Source: Sipunculus nudus (Eukaryota > Annelida > Sipuncula > Golfingiida > Sipunculidae). From it: a DNA stretch of 64,000 bases. The stretch is taken from the NCBI GenBank assembly GCA_026874595.1, contig CM049309.1, positions 11,460,576-11,524,575 on the forward strand, written 5' to 3'. Numbering within the stretch: the stretch's first letter is position 1; each line of letters opens with the position of its first letter. A program made the position numbers and the translations under genes. Below, one piece after another: positions 1-13,518 of the stretch. A model generated the notes under the pieces. That model had not been told where the DNA came from, did no database searches, and saw nothing but the letters and a program-made list of their open reading frames with translations.

Positions 1-290
1 AAAACTACTTCGTAAGTTCAGTCTTGGAGAACTCGTTATGTAAGCCGACGACCATCAACACTCGTGCAGTTTAAAGTTTAACTTTTATTCACAGCATATT
101 CTAATGGTTATATACTAACACTTTAAAAGTAAATTGTTGACATATTTAAAACTTTGTGCTAACTCTCCTTTCCCATTTAAGATAAAGTACTTATGTATTT
201 TTGTATAAAGTTTTACTTTATCATTTCTGATATTTAAAATTTTGACAAGTTAAGTTCATGTATAATGTGTCACTAATCCAACTTTTTAAT
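1..290. other. AT-rich sequence, no feature seen
   Basis: No open frame with family resemblance, no tandem array and no inverted repeat was seen. It would lie downstream of the receptor gene that ends at 3915 on the minus strand. Confidence 0.4.
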
Positions 291-572
291 CCCCGCATCA
301 AACATTTTGATTTTGATTTTCAATAAATACTTTCCAATTTTGAGCTGCTGCCGATCCGACATTTCTTCCAAGAGGATAAAACCATACAATTTCCTTTGTT
401 TTGTAGTGCTTGTACTTATTTAGCAAAATAAAACTGTTATTTTTATGCTTTTCCTTTATCATTTGACATTTTTATCGAGACATACCAAAACAATTTAAAT
501 AAAAAAAGCGCCCGCCCGCATTGATTTCTGAAAAAAAGTGCCTGAGAACCATACCTTTTTTTTATTTTTGCC
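291..572. repeat. 5'-truncated copy of the Harbinger-like MITE
   Basis: Strong direct similarity to 34729-35010. Both share the start CCCCGCATCAA, an internal stretch with ACAATTTCCTTTGTT, the GCCCGCCCGCATTGATTTCT block and a right end with CTGAGAACCATAC. The right end reads TGCC followed by TAA, where the full copy reads GGCC followed by TAA. The left inverted terminus of the full copy is missing, so this copy is truncated or was inserted into. Confidence 0.75.
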
Positions 573-636
573 TAATAGTATAATTCTTAAATCACCACAG
601 CATTGGTATAATGGGCATTTACAAAACACGATACTG

Positions 637-638
<2 letters not shown>

Positions 639-704
<66 letters not shown>
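639..704. repeat. (TA)n microsatellite
   Basis: Uninterrupted TA dinucleotides of about 33 units. Confidence 0.95.
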
Positions 705-707
<3 letters not shown>

Positions 708-801
708 CTATAAATTTACTAGTTATTCTGCAATTATTATCTTCTATAGTTTTTATTTCTGCAATAAACAGAAACTACCTAGTAGTAAACATGTCTGACA
801 T

Positions 802-803
<2 letters not shown>

Positions 804-900
<97 letters not shown>

Positions 901-904
901 ATAT
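804..904. repeat. (CT)n-(TA)n-(GT)n compound microsatellite
   Basis: About 30 CT units pass directly into about 16 TA units and then a short GT run. The CT-to-TA junction recurs at 18001-18065. Confidence 0.95.
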
Positions 905-1565
905 ATTTTTAATCTGGAAGGAATAGGAGTCTCATGCTAACAGTGGTTTTTTATTGTTGTTTCAGTGTCAGCTTATGAACACTATTTAACAGGCGTGAAG
1001 GGTCAAGAAAGAAACAACTGGAGCGTCATCAGATAGATAAAGATTTCTCATATTCAGTGAAATGGATAATTATTCACCCTGGGAGAGAAAATGTACCGGA
1101 GCCGACTGAAGATAGAGATCTCTATATGTTATATACATGACTGTGATACTCTTACATGTACAACTGTTAGTACAACATTGACAACCGCTAAGTATTACAT
1201 AAGGGCCGATCCGATACAGGATCTCATAAAGGGGGGGGGGGCACAGGTGAATAAGAGGGCTCATACGTTTTTCCACATGACTCTCGCATGCAGAACTGTG
1301 AGAAACTGTGAGAGACGCAAAACCACGTATTAAGTTTTTCAGTATTAAGTTTATGTTGTATTTTTTTTTTCATTTATAGTGTGGCGGAAAATGATGGGGC
1401 GGACACCCCATGCGCTCCTTCTAAATCCGCCCCTGTTACAAACACCGTTTAGTATTACTTTAAAGGTCAGTATTACTCAGAGAAACAGACAGCCAGTATT
1501 GGTACTGTTATATACAAGAGGTATACATATTTTTTAATTGACAAATGCACACTTCAATATATGTA
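905..1565. other. Non-coding; possible transposon end near 1421-1435
   Basis: No gene seen. The block AAATCCGCCCCTG resembles the CAGGGGCGGAT-type termini of some hAT elements, but a partner end was not found. A poly-G run lies at about 1231-1240. Confidence 0.3.
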
Positions 1566-1742
1566 CAGTAGAACCTCAGAACTACGGACACTGACGGGAC
1601 TCGACATTTTGCTTGCAATAGAGAGCTGCCCTTAGTAGGGAGGTTAAAGATTTCGGGACTTACTGTCAAGGGACTGTCCGTAAGTGGCCGTTAATAGGAG
1701 GTGCCCTTAGTACTGAGGTGCCCGTAAGGAGAGGTCCCACTG
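1566..1742. mobile_element. MITE with imperfect terminal inverted repeats
   Basis: The left end reads CAGTAGAACCTC and the right end, read in reverse, CAGTGGGACCTC. Both continue a few bases later with TACGGxCAC. The inside is a run of degenerate copies of the same GTCCGTAAG / GTGCCCTTAG phrase. The left flank is TA, as expected for Tc1/mariner or pogo elements; the right flank is not TA. The 177-bp length without coding makes it a non-autonomous element. Confidence 0.55.
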
Positions 1743-1930
1743 TTCCACTTACATGTTCATTTAACCTTTTTCATATTAAAAGTGTTCACCAGTTCTTTAA
1801 AATTGATGGTCTTGTGAGTAACAAGATATATAGGTAAGTGAAATGTCGTTTTGAATGCAGAATTTTGAAGCTTGTTGAAGATATGCATGTATAGATTCCG
1901 CATGTGTTGCTTCCTGCACTTGAAGCTTGA

Positions 1931-2200
1931 AGTCTGAAAAGTACAAGGAAGTTCGTTTCAGAAATGTACAAGGCAGTACGTATTTTTAAATATAAAGGCA
2001 GTACGTTTCTGAAATGTACAAGGCATGCAGTACGTTTCTAAAATATACAAGGCAGAACATTCTGAAATGTACAAGGCAGTACGTTTCTGAAATGTAGAAG
2101 GCAGTACGTTTCTGATATGTAGAAGACATTACGTTTCTGAAATGTACAAGATAGAACGTTTCTGAAATGAACAAGGCATTACGTTATAGATACAGTTTGT
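1931..2200. repeat. 25-bp tandem repeat, about 10 copies
   Basis: The unit is close to ACAAGGCAGTACGTTTCTGA plus AATGT. Adjacent copies differ at a few bases and one carries a 4-bp insertion. Apparent minus-strand reading frames here simply follow the repeat. Confidence 0.85.
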
Positions 2201-3028
2201 GTACAAATTGTGTTTAAGAATATTGTTTCTTTTACAAAACACAACACGTATAGTGGTTTAAATAACTCAACTTCTGGCACGTAGGGGCTATAAACCAAAA
2301 AATATTACATGTCATAACTTACGTGCCGTGTTAGGAACTAAAGATTATGAAAATAAATGAATTACAAATTCCTGTCCATATGTTTATGGTTTGCGTGAAT
2401 GAACGTTACAAAATACTACCAGCGACTAGCATATATAAGTATACCATTGAAGATAACCAAAATCTTGATAATGAAACAGTTAATGAGTTCCTCGGGAGGT
2501 TTCAAACCTTAAAAATTGAATATCTCAGCCCCCCCCCCCAAAAAAAAACCCACACAGAACATGGTACCTGCAATGCTTTCTAGGGACATTATAACTCAAG
2601 TTTTGGCCCCCGTCTTGGATTTTGGCCGATAATTATTTTCAGCTTGGCTCCATATCTGAAATCCATCATTAAATTACAAAGATCATTTTTGCCAACTTCG
2701 TTGCTCCTTACATTTATTTGCACAAATAACCGCTCGAAGCTGGATTTGTTTATGTTTATCGATCAATGACCCGATCTGATTTACATATAACCATCGTTAG
2801 TGGCCTTGTGCTCGGCATTATATCCGTCACACCCTCTGACAAGTAAGCAGGAAACGGTTACTGTTTTTTTAAAGATGCCACTTAATGATTTATAACATAT
2901 CAGTCACAAATAACATGTACAACTATAGCGTGGCATGGATAAAATTAACACCATTAGGTAGGTGGTTATTAAAATAACTGAGATAACTGATCTCTCTCTC
3001 TCAATTATCCTTAAATTTCCACACACAC

Positions 3029-3081
<53 letters not shown>

Positions 3082-3646
3082 GGGTACGTTTACACAAGCT
3101 TTTAACTGTAACATTTTTACAAAAAATGTTTTCATACATATTTTAATGTAGTATTACACTTATGTACATTATGAGTTGTCAAGATAAAAGGTGTAAAGCT
3201 ATATACATGTAGAGTAAATGATACATGGACACAGATGTTGACTAGATCGCCACCTGCCGTCGACATTAGCAACAATAGCTTGGAAAAAAAGTTTATTATG
3301 ATTAGAATATTTAAGCTTAGCACTTATGCATCTTGTTTTGCTAAACAAAACCAGACAGCTACCCCTACCCCCACCCCAACCCAGTCTGATAAGAGCGCCA
3401 TCTGAAACGCTCCATGTGAACTTAAAGACGCACTCTCTCAGAAACGTGCAATTGTTTCAGTAATGATGCAGTTCATGAATCGGAAAAGACTGCGAACAGA
3501 AATGTCAGTAAAAAATCTCAAGTTCTAAGAGCATATTGAAATAACACTTAACTTTTTGCTGAATGCACATGGACCCGCCATGAATAGATTGTAACTCTTT
3601 TTGACCACACAAGTAAAACATTTGAGAGTACTTTGGTTTGCGTATA
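2201..3646. other. Non-coding spacer with (TA)n at 3031-3080
   Basis: Holds a C run near 2530, a (TA)n microsatellite at 3031-3080 and a minus-strand AATAAA at 3292-3297. That signal could serve the receptor gene whose stop codon is at 3915-3917. No coding exon was recognised. Confidence 0.4.
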
Positions 3647-3796
3647 CAGTAAAATCTGGCCTATAACGACCACCCCGTTATGACGACCATCCCGCTAAAG
3701 AGACCACTTTGGCTGGTCTCGGACTTATGTAAATCGTTATAAAAACCTCCCGTTAACAAGACCACCCCACCAACAAGACCAGCGATAATTTCACTG
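3647..3796. mobile_element. 150-bp MITE with TA target duplication
   Basis: The left end is CAGTAAAATCTGG and the right end in reverse is CAGTGAAATTATCG. Both ends are flanked by TA (3645-3646 and 3797-3798), the hallmark of Tc1/mariner or pogo-type insertion. The interior repeats the phrase AACGACCACCCCGTTA in several degraded forms. There is no transposase. It is probably in the 3' UTR or 3' flank of the receptor gene. Confidence 0.65.
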
Positions 3797-3914
3797 TATA
3801 TATATATATAGCTCAGTTTCGATATGTAAAAGATCTGTGAACACCAGTTCAATAAGCTTTTGTTTCTTCACGGTCGTTTCTCCCGTGTTTTTTTTTGTGT
3901 GTAGGAATATTTAC

Positions 3915-4458
3915 TTAGCAACGAGATGTAGCAAAGTGATATGTATCCGCATAATCTGACACATTAGAGTCAAGACGGCTTGTCCTCAGTGACCCGGAAA
4001 CGGCGTTGGCATAAATTCGAGAACCCTGTCGTTTCTCGATTGGCAAGACGGGAACGCGCACGCTGCGACGCTCCAGTGTCGTCTGCTGTTCAAGGTCAGA
4101 AGGGTCGTAGTAGCTGACTCGTGAGCCCTGAGGGTCTCTCATGACTTGGGGATCTCTTGAAACACTGGAAGACAGGCTTGGGTTGCGATTCTGACGTTGC
4201 ATGGCTACGTAAACATTCGCTTGCTTACTAGATTGGCGCCTTTCCAGGCTACCGGAAGGGTACATTTCTACCTCATAATTGTGGCTCGCTTCTGCTGTGT
4301 CACCATCCAGGTTGCTATAGAAACGTCGCTGCCCCTGTAACGTTGGAGTAGGATGGATAGACGTCAGGTGAGCCAGGCCGTTTGGTGAGTATGGTTCCGA
4401 GGACTTCTCGTCGTCCAGCATCTTGACAGTTTCTTCTGCTTTGCGACGTCGGCGGCGC
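3915..4458 (-). CDS. Receptor exon 4: cytosolic tail and stop
   Basis: The acceptor is TTTTTTTTCAAG at 4470-4459; the stop codon is at 3915-3917. The exon starts with one base completing an Arg codon, then [12 protein letters not shown], which continues the membrane-helix exon. The tail is hydrophilic and rich in Ser, Arg and Gln, with about a dozen tyrosines including [17 protein letters not shown] and DYAD. These could be phosphorylation sites, but no SH2-binding consensus is assigned. Confidence 0.8.
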
Positions 4459-7400
4459 CTTGAAAAAAAAAGTAATTAGAGATGTCATATGTTGTTTTAT
4501 TACATTTCCATACCTGTTCATTCTTGCAACCCGAGTACCTCTCACACGTTTATTTTAAATAAAACGTCAAGAACTAACGATGAAGCATCCAGAGGTCAGA
4601 ACTCGTTTCTACTCAAAAGAAACCTCTTCCAGTTTTGGATTGTGGTATTGTCACGACTAGTAAACTTAAAAATCAAAATTTGTAACAGTACAAGTAAAAG
4701 CCTTTTATTTACCTTGCACAGGCGCATGCTTGCCAAATATTACTTATTCTGTCAAATCATCACCACAAAATTAATCATGTAATTAAGAAATTCATTATTA
4801 TTTATGAGTTCACATGTCAAAGTATAGTCACGATCGTTTGCTATAAACCTGATTGGCCCTGCCATGGCAATTGTTGTTTTGTTAATGACCTTTTATATCA
4901 TACATACTTTTTAATACTAAAAATTAACCCCTGAATTGTAAATGCTAGACAATTCTCCGATTAATCTCTCAAACGGCCGTCAGCCAGCATGGAGAGCGGA
5001 CGTGTTTCCAACAGCTCTCGCTAAGTTGATTATTATGACGGGCAGTGTCATATAACGATTCACTTTCTGACCAAAGAGAAGACCATGAGATAAGTACTTT
5101 CATATACTACACTACTAAGCACCATGGCATCTAAACAAATATCAATTAACGAAGACATACCGGACATTCCACGTTCAGATACACAAAAGCGTACACACAT
5201 GTCTGACAGTTCACTGTCGCCTGGTACACCTCATCCAACGGACAAAAGAGTAAAGTCTGATATTGAGTTGAATCCAGTACTTCTTACTTTAGAAAGCATG
5301 GATGCAACAGCACCATTAACAGTTGGTGTGCTTATAAAACTCTTAAACAGACAGTCTGAATATATTACTAGTGTTTTCCAAGAGCATTTAAAATGGCAAG
5401 ATGAACTGATAAATAATCAACAAACAGAGATAAATAAACTAAAAGAAAAAGTAAAAATGTCTGAGGAAAAATTGAACACAAACCAGTCCGCAACAGAGCA
5501 GCTAAAGAAAAACTATGATGACTTGCATCAGTACAGTCGCAGAAATTCAGTACGGACTCTGGCCTAACGGAGTTACAAGGTGAAGACATAGAATCTAGGG
5601 TTCACGACCTCTTTACAAACACTTTGAAAACCAATATTAGCGGGCCGGACTATTGCCGTGTGCATCGAGTCGGCAGGGTCCCTGATAAAACGGACAAAAG
5701 GCCAAGAGAAGTACTGGTCAAGTTTACAAATTACAATGCAAAACGCAAGGTTCTTAGTGCACGCAAACTAGGCCGCACTGCAGAGGGCAGTGAAAAGATC
5801 TTTGTCAACGAGGATTTAACTAAGCAACGAGCTGGAGTCGCCTACGAAGCAAGACGGCTGAAACGTGAAAAACGGATCGCTGACACCTGGACCTTTGACG
5901 GCTTCATCAACATAAGAATGCTTGATAAAAGCATCAAAGTCGTGACTCAGCTCACCGAGCTAGATACCCTCTTCGCTTAAACAACAGAAAGAAGTAAACA
6001 AACCTGACCTTTGGACAACCCTCACGGTGGACCTGGACTCACTTATGCGTGGGACGCGTTTATGAACAATTTATTTTGGTCTTGGACACGAACAATTAGG
6101 GGGGGGGGGGGTCGTCACTGTGTGTATCGCATGACGTACAAGTCTTTAATATGCCTCTTTGATACATGTACACATTGATCTAGGTTATATATACATAGTG
6201 CTAACATAATGCTTATCTCATATTATTATCACTGGTTTCAATACGAAATAAGATGACCAGATAACAAAAACAAATTTCTCTTTCGACACCTACTGTGGAC
6301 GGTAGCCCGCACATTCAAATAGGAGTCCTATCTTTATCACATAATGCGAATGTATATGTTGTTTTATCATGTGAATGTAACTTGTAATGTAACTGTAAAT
6401 GTCAAAGGCAGGGATGTGGATCACTTTGCTTTACGTGATTTCTTGGCCCCACGAAAGGACAGGTCACTATTGCAGTATAATTACCGGGATTCAAGGGCAC
6501 GAAGACTGATACTTCTGACATTCATGGAGAGAGCAACACAACTATAGTTTTATGGGTATTTCTATTGAACAGTATCGAGTTATGATAGGTTCTTTTCATG
6601 TAAAACAATGTGTTCGTGTCTCAGTGAGAAGAGCTGCGTGTATCAGATCACTCGTGAAGGCCTGGTCAGCTGATTACCATACTATACAGTTTGTGAAGTT
6701 GCTTCTTGCTCAATGTGTTGATATTCACCCTAACCCTGGCCCCACCATGCCTGATCACCAAACCAATGACCATCACGCATGGCTCACAATAAGTCATGTA
6801 AACATCCGGAGTCTCCTGGCTCATCGTAAAGTAGACGACTTACAATACTTATGTGATCTTAAAGGTATCAGTGTCCTGACACTTTCGGAAATATGGCTCG
6901 ACTCGTCAGTTGAGAATAGTTTAATAAATATAAAACAATTTGGGGAACCACTGAGGTGTGATAGGACCAGGCATGGTGGGGGAGTAGCCGTCTATGTTAA
7001 AGATACCCATGCGTATAGCAGGAGAGAGGACTTAGAAAGGGTAGGGATTGAGAGTGTGTGGGTTCAGATTAACATTAATAGAAATAAGATATTAATAGGT
7101 ACATACTATAGGTCACCAGGCCAACCAGCAGATGCTTGTAGGAAATTTTTAGATATGTTCACTGAAAGTGTGGAGATGGCTTTACAAGAGAGACCATATG
7201 CTCTCTTCATCACTGGCGATTTTAACGATCGATGTAACCAGTGGGAATCAACACATTGGTATAGTGACTTAGGCAATGATTTGGTCGAATTTGTGGCCGC
7301 AAATGGTCTTGTGCAACTAGTTAATCAGCCGACTAGAATTACAGAATATTCTTCTTCATTATTAGATGTCATAATAACTGATTCTCCAGGAAGGGTACGA

Positions 7401-10400
7401 CAGTTGGAGATACTAAGTCCCCTGTCATCTTGTGATCATAGCACACTGATATGGACAGTTTCTTTAAAATATAAAAAGCCGCCCCTGTATAAGCGACAGG
7501 TATACTATTACGACAAAGCTGATCTTTCCGGACTGAAAAACTCCCTCCAAACTGCTCCATGGGATGTAGCTTTTGATACTTTCAGCAGTATATCAGACAT
7601 AATAGATTATTTTAATGTCATACTAAAAACTGCAATAAATGACCATATTCCACATCGTGAGATTTATGTTAAATCAAAAGACAAACCATGGATGAAAAAT
7701 TATTTAAAAAGACTCATAAGAAAACGCAATCGGCTTTGGAAAAAATACATAAAAACGAAAAAAGACGAGCACTATATTGTTTACAAAAGATGTAGAAACT
7801 CGGTAGTATTCGAAAATCGTAAATGCTACCAGCGTTTTATGATTAATATAAATAATAAACTTAACGATTTCGACACAGATTCCAAGCTTTGGTGGACAAT
7901 GGCCCGAAGGCTTTACGGGGAGAAGTATACACAATGTATCCCACCAATTGAACTTAATGGTAATATAATAACCGATGCATCTGAAAAAGCAGAAATATTC
8001 AATGACTATTTTGCCTCGCAATGTAACGTGGTTTCAGATTGCACGGACCTTCCTGATATCCAAAGCATTGGATGCCCGAAAATTACATCTATTTTTATCA
8101 CTGAGACTGAAGTTTTCAATGCAATGTCAAAAGTAAAACTGAATAAAGCGACTGGACCTGGGGGAATAAATAACTTTGTGATTAAACATACAGCAGACAT
8201 TCTAAGTATTCCATTTTGTAAGCTTTTCAATCATTGTATAAGTCAGGGAGTGTTTCCTGAGGATTGGAAAAAGGCAAATGTGTTACCAGTTTACAAAAAA
8301 GGAGAACGAAATAACGTTGAGAACTATCGACCAATATCACTTTTAAATAATATATCAAAGGTTCTAGAACGGGTTGTATATAATAGATTATATGATTATC
8401 TTGTTAAAAATGCGCTTCTCTCGCCATATAATTCAGGATATAAAAAAAATGATTCTGCAGTATACTTATTAATTTCCTTGTGCCACGATATATACAGTGG
8501 TTTCGAGAAAGGCTGTGACACTAGACTTGTCTGCCTCGATGCCTCGCGGGCTTTTGATAGGGTGTGGCACAAAGGTCTTATACACAAACTTAAATTAATG
8601 GGTATAGAGGGCGCCTTACTTAATTTCTTAAATAGCTACCTGAGCGGACGGAAAAATTGCGTGATACTAAATGGAATACAGTCTAGCTACACCGATATTA
8701 AGTCAGGTGTGCCCCAAGGTTCAATCTTGGGGCCTCTTTTGTTTTTAATATACGTTAATGATATATATAACGGACTAGAAAATAACTTGAGAATGTATGC
8801 CGATGATACATGCTTGTATGCAACAGTTACTTATCCAGACGTTACTGCCTTATCCTTAAACAGGGATCTAGAAAGAATAAACCAGTGGGCACAAATGTGG
8901 AAACTAACGTTTAATCCTAATAAAACTAGCGTGATATGTTTTTCTAATAAAACCACTAAAGTCAACTACCCACCTCTGTATTTTAATAATATTAAATTAA
9001 ATGAGACTAACAGTGTAAAACATTTAGGAGTCACACTGACATACAACCTGTCTTGGGCGGATCACATTAATCGTATATGCATTAAAGCTTCTAAGCGATT
9101 GGGAATTTTAAAATATTATAAATATAATCTGTCCATGAAAACGTTAGAAAGGTTATATAAGGCAATGGTCAGACCAGTCCTGGAGTACGGATCACAATTA
9201 TTCAATAATTGTTCTACGAAACTTGCAAATAAACTTGACAGCATACAAAGAAGAGCAGCACTTATATGTACTGGTGCTATAGCTACAACAAGCTCACAAA
9301 AATTAATGCAGGAACTAAGATGGCCTAATCTGAAAAACAGACGTGAATTCAAAATTATTCTAACGTTTCAACGAATGTTCCATGGTTTGGCTCCATCTTA
9401 TTTTATTAACCTGGTACCCAATACCACCTCTACAATAGTACACTACAATCTTCGAGGTAAGGAGGACCTTCGTCCACCCTTCTTTAAAAAAGAAAAAAGC
9501 AGACATTCATTTCTTCCAGCTGCTTGCCTTCTATGGAACAAACTGCCTTTAAATATTCGGATTATTCAGAATATAGACTCCTTTAAAAACGTTTTGAAAA
9601 AACATATATTTCGCGAAGAACACACTGTGAAGAATATGTATGTCATTAAACAAAGGAAAATAGAAATAATAATCAACAGGCTAAGATTCGGAGTTTGTCA
9701 ATTAAATAAATATCTTTTTAATATAGGAAAATCAGATAATCCTCGCTGTAAGTGTAGAATGGCAGATGAAACCGTAGAACACTACATGCTAGATTGCATC
9801 ACGTATAATAATTGCCGATCAAGCTTATATAACGGAATTAAAAATATACTATCTAAAGAAAATTTACAGGCTGCCCTATTCAGTAACCATGGACCGAGAA
9901 AAAAAACTGAACGAAAACTGTTATTAAACGCATTATTGTATGGTGATAATTTCCCAACTAATGCAATTAGAGATAAAGTATTAATATTAATCCAGAAGTA
10001 TATACTGAATACGAAGAGATTTTAGACGAAATGCTTAGTGATCAATCAATTAAAGATTATGATTAATATAAATTGTTTATATTTCCCTCCTTTTTGTCTT
10101 CAGTGTGTGCGTTTTGTGAAACATATCGCATTTATAACTGATACTTTCTGTATAATGTAAATGACCAGTTATGTTTTTTAATGCTTGTTTCACTGTGATT
10201 ATTAATGTTTTGATTATTTGGTATTGTATATGTTTTGTATTTATTATAATTTATGTATTTAAATGCATTATTTTTGCAGACAGGAGAACATGTTTCATTA
10301 GCCATAATGGCTACTATGTAATCCTGTTAAAATAAATATGTTTAAATTAACATGATACTCCAAACAACACTCTCGCATTAAAAATGGAAATGTTAAATTT

Positions 10401-13400
10401 TTGGATTTAAATCAAATGTTTCGTTCTATGAAATAAAAAATTTAAAATGTTAGAATACGTATCCTAGTGTAGCCATGACAACATGACACTCAGGCCTTCG
10501 GAAATAAACTGATAGGGCCTGGAGTCATGATGGCAGTCACAACAGAACGCCCATTCTAAGGGTCGGATCAAAATATTTCCTGTCTGGTATTATTTGGCAT
10601 CACAGGCTTATATAGTCGTATTATATGTGCTTAATATTGAAGAAAAAATGTTGTTACACAAAAATAATTACATTTATTACCTCCTTTCATCACTGTGGCA
10701 CCGATTCACGTGAAGCGGTACTTCTCATTCAAAACTAAATGTGTCATGGCGCGGTCGTGTGTGTAAACTTGGAAGTCGGAAGCCGGAAGCCGGAAACCAA
10801 CGAAAGCAGTTTAAAGCATATACAAAATGCTAACGCTTCAATACCGTTTGGTTCCCCCCGATAGAATAAGATCTTTATTATCATTCTGAGTAGAATAATA
10901 GTTATCCATAGTTTAATCTGTACGTTGTGGAAAATTTGTGCTCGGAAGCCATCTCTAAAGTCAGTCAGAAGAGCTTGGATGTTGTGCCAAAATGCAGTTT
11001 CATTATAATTATATAGTTGCATGCATATATTAAAATTGCTTATGCATGATTCTGCTTTTAATGAGTGAATAATACTATACATGATACATAATCGGAAAAC
11101 TATAAGAACTTAATTTTTTTTATTTGTAAATTTAATATATATATAAGTATTATGACAATCTTTGCATTTTTTCCCCGACATTTGTGATCTGTGAGCGCAC
11201 AGGCTCGGACAGCAGAACACAGTGCGCGAGTCAGAGTATCAACCGAGGAGCCGTGAGATTTTTCACGGTCGATCCCACCCCGAGCTGAGCTCTGTGGGGA
11301 GACCGTGCATGACTCACACGGTATTGCGATGGGGGGGGGGGGGGGGGAGGATTGGGATTCGTCGGTGTTATTATCGAGAAAAGTGTGATAACGGAAATAC
11401 TTCCTCTCTCAATATACTAGTATATTTTTGGATGCTCTCTCAGTTGAGTAAATCACCAACTTATGAATTGGAAAGTAATAAATATAATAATGAAATTAAA
11501 AAAGTAATCTGGAAAAGAAATGAAAATTGATTACGAATAAATGGGAAAAGAACTCGATAAAAGGAGAGATATTACGTCTGAACGGGCTTGCGCCCTCTAT
11601 GGATGCGCCACAGAATAATAAATATGGTATAATAAACCCTAATACGGCATTAAAAATACAGTTATAAATAACGATGTCATTCAAAATAAAAACAGTAATA
11701 TATTTTCCATATATTAAACAAATATGAAAATTCAATATATCCCAGTAAGTTAACATACATGTATCATATACAAAACGAAATGTCTTTCAATATGTTAGAG
11801 TTCAACGATATTTAACAAACATGTTAAATTTATATCTTAGAAAAGGGATACAACAGTCCAGATAATATATAACATACTAATACATGTGTTATTATAAAAT
11901 CTGATCGATTTGTGAATTTAAGCAAATATTTTTTTTAAACTAAAATTAATTCTTTTTCAAGTTTTGACTCTTTCTTTCAAACTTAATCAATCGTGATATT
12001 TATATTAAAATAATTTCACTCCTTTGTTTCAACATCACATTTCAACTTATATATGGATATTTATTAATATATTAAAGTATGTGAGCAACTGATTTCACTC
12101 TCAAACGTTATAATATGTGCCTGATAAGGGCATCTAACCAGAATGTGCTCCCTTCAACTTCATATCACTGTACGATTACAAGGATCTCGATAAGAAAATT
12201 ACAGTTTTGTTTACATAATATATATATAAATCCATGTGTGCAACCGGACCATGAAATGTAAAATATAATTTGGCATAAAAAGTATTACATAATAGATAAG
12301 AGTTTAAGAGATTCATAATCCTGATGAAATTTTTTGGTCAATGGAAGAGGTAAAGTTTTTCAATTAAAAATACATTAAAAATAAAATATTTTGTTCGAAA
12401 CAACTTGTAAAAACATTAACTGGACGTCTTTTGATTCTGTCAAATTTTCTGTTTAAGTCTCTATGATATTATCAGGGTGATTTTTATAGGGGCACATGTA
12501 TAAAATATTATCAAAACCTTTTTTTCATGTTTCCACCAACATAAAATACGGTAACAGCGTAAAATATTGATGAGTTAAAATAATCTTGTTTTACAAAATG
12601 AAATAAAATATCAATATAATATATTATAAAAAAAAACAGCATCATGAATGTTACAAAACAGATTGAGTTCATGAAAAATATATGATATTGAAGAAACTGA
12701 AAATGCTTGACACATTTGCTGACGATATGATGACCAGTGCATTAGCCATTACTGGCTTCCGAGTTTTACAGATTTGGACCCTAACCGGGCATTTCCGAGC
12801 AAAAAATAGTCTATAACTTCGGATGGATAACTTTGATTATTTTACATAATGACAGAAAAGACATTATTCTATCAATAAAAATAAAAAGGGACTTTCCATT
12901 GATGTAGTAGCATTTTAATTATGCTTCGATCATTGCTTTAAAAAATCCTTGCTTCCGACTTCGGACTTCCGAGTTTTACACATAGCCGTTTGGAAATCCC
13001 CTACCGGCAGTTATGGTTCTCCCGCTGACAGACGTGGAGACGAGTTTTTCGAGTAAAACCAGCCTCGGAATTAAAAACTGCTGCACGAATACACGTAAGT
13101 CAACCGTGGATGTAATAATTATTATATTCCCCAACAGAATAACGTCACTTTTTGTTTTAACTCAGGAAAATGACAGTTCGAGAAGTAGATGAAAATGAAG
13201 AAGTAGTGTCAGAAATGGCGTGCACATCTGCACATACTAGAATTGATGCGAACCCAATAGCTTGTACTGTCACCCCATCGTCTTCAGTTCATCTAAAATC
13301 GACGTTTGGGGTGACAAGCTGTCGCTAATCCTAGTGTGGATATGCAAGTCAGGCTTTATTTACGTTTTATTGGTTGGAAATAATGGTTTAAAAAAAGAAA

Positions 13401-13482
13401 TTGATTTGAAAATTTTGTTCGACCACCTATTTGACATGTAATCTTTTTTCTCAACGGTGTCGAAGAACAGGCCCGTATTTAT

Positions 13483-13518
<36 letters not shown>

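Larger units (their letters stand above)
4960..10355 (+). mobile_element. Near full-length non-LTR retrotransposon (CR1/L2-like LINE)
   Basis: A two-ORF LINE: ORF1 at 5124-5980 with one frameshift, ORF2 at 6552-10025 intact, and a 3' UTR with a short hairpin (10299-10313) and AATAAA close to the end near 10340-10355. ORF2 joins an apurinic-type endonuclease to a reverse transcriptase, which defines the APE-type LINEs of the Jockey/CR1 superfamily. The 5' boundary is a guess; 5'-UTR-like sequence precedes a strong start context at 5124. It lies inside intron 3 of the minus-strand receptor gene in antisense orientation. A target-site duplication was not identified. Confidence 0.85.

Noticed and set aside
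5540-5570. Programmed frameshift in LINE ORF1
   Set aside because: No slippery heptamer or pseudoknot is visible at the shift; one lost base is simpler.
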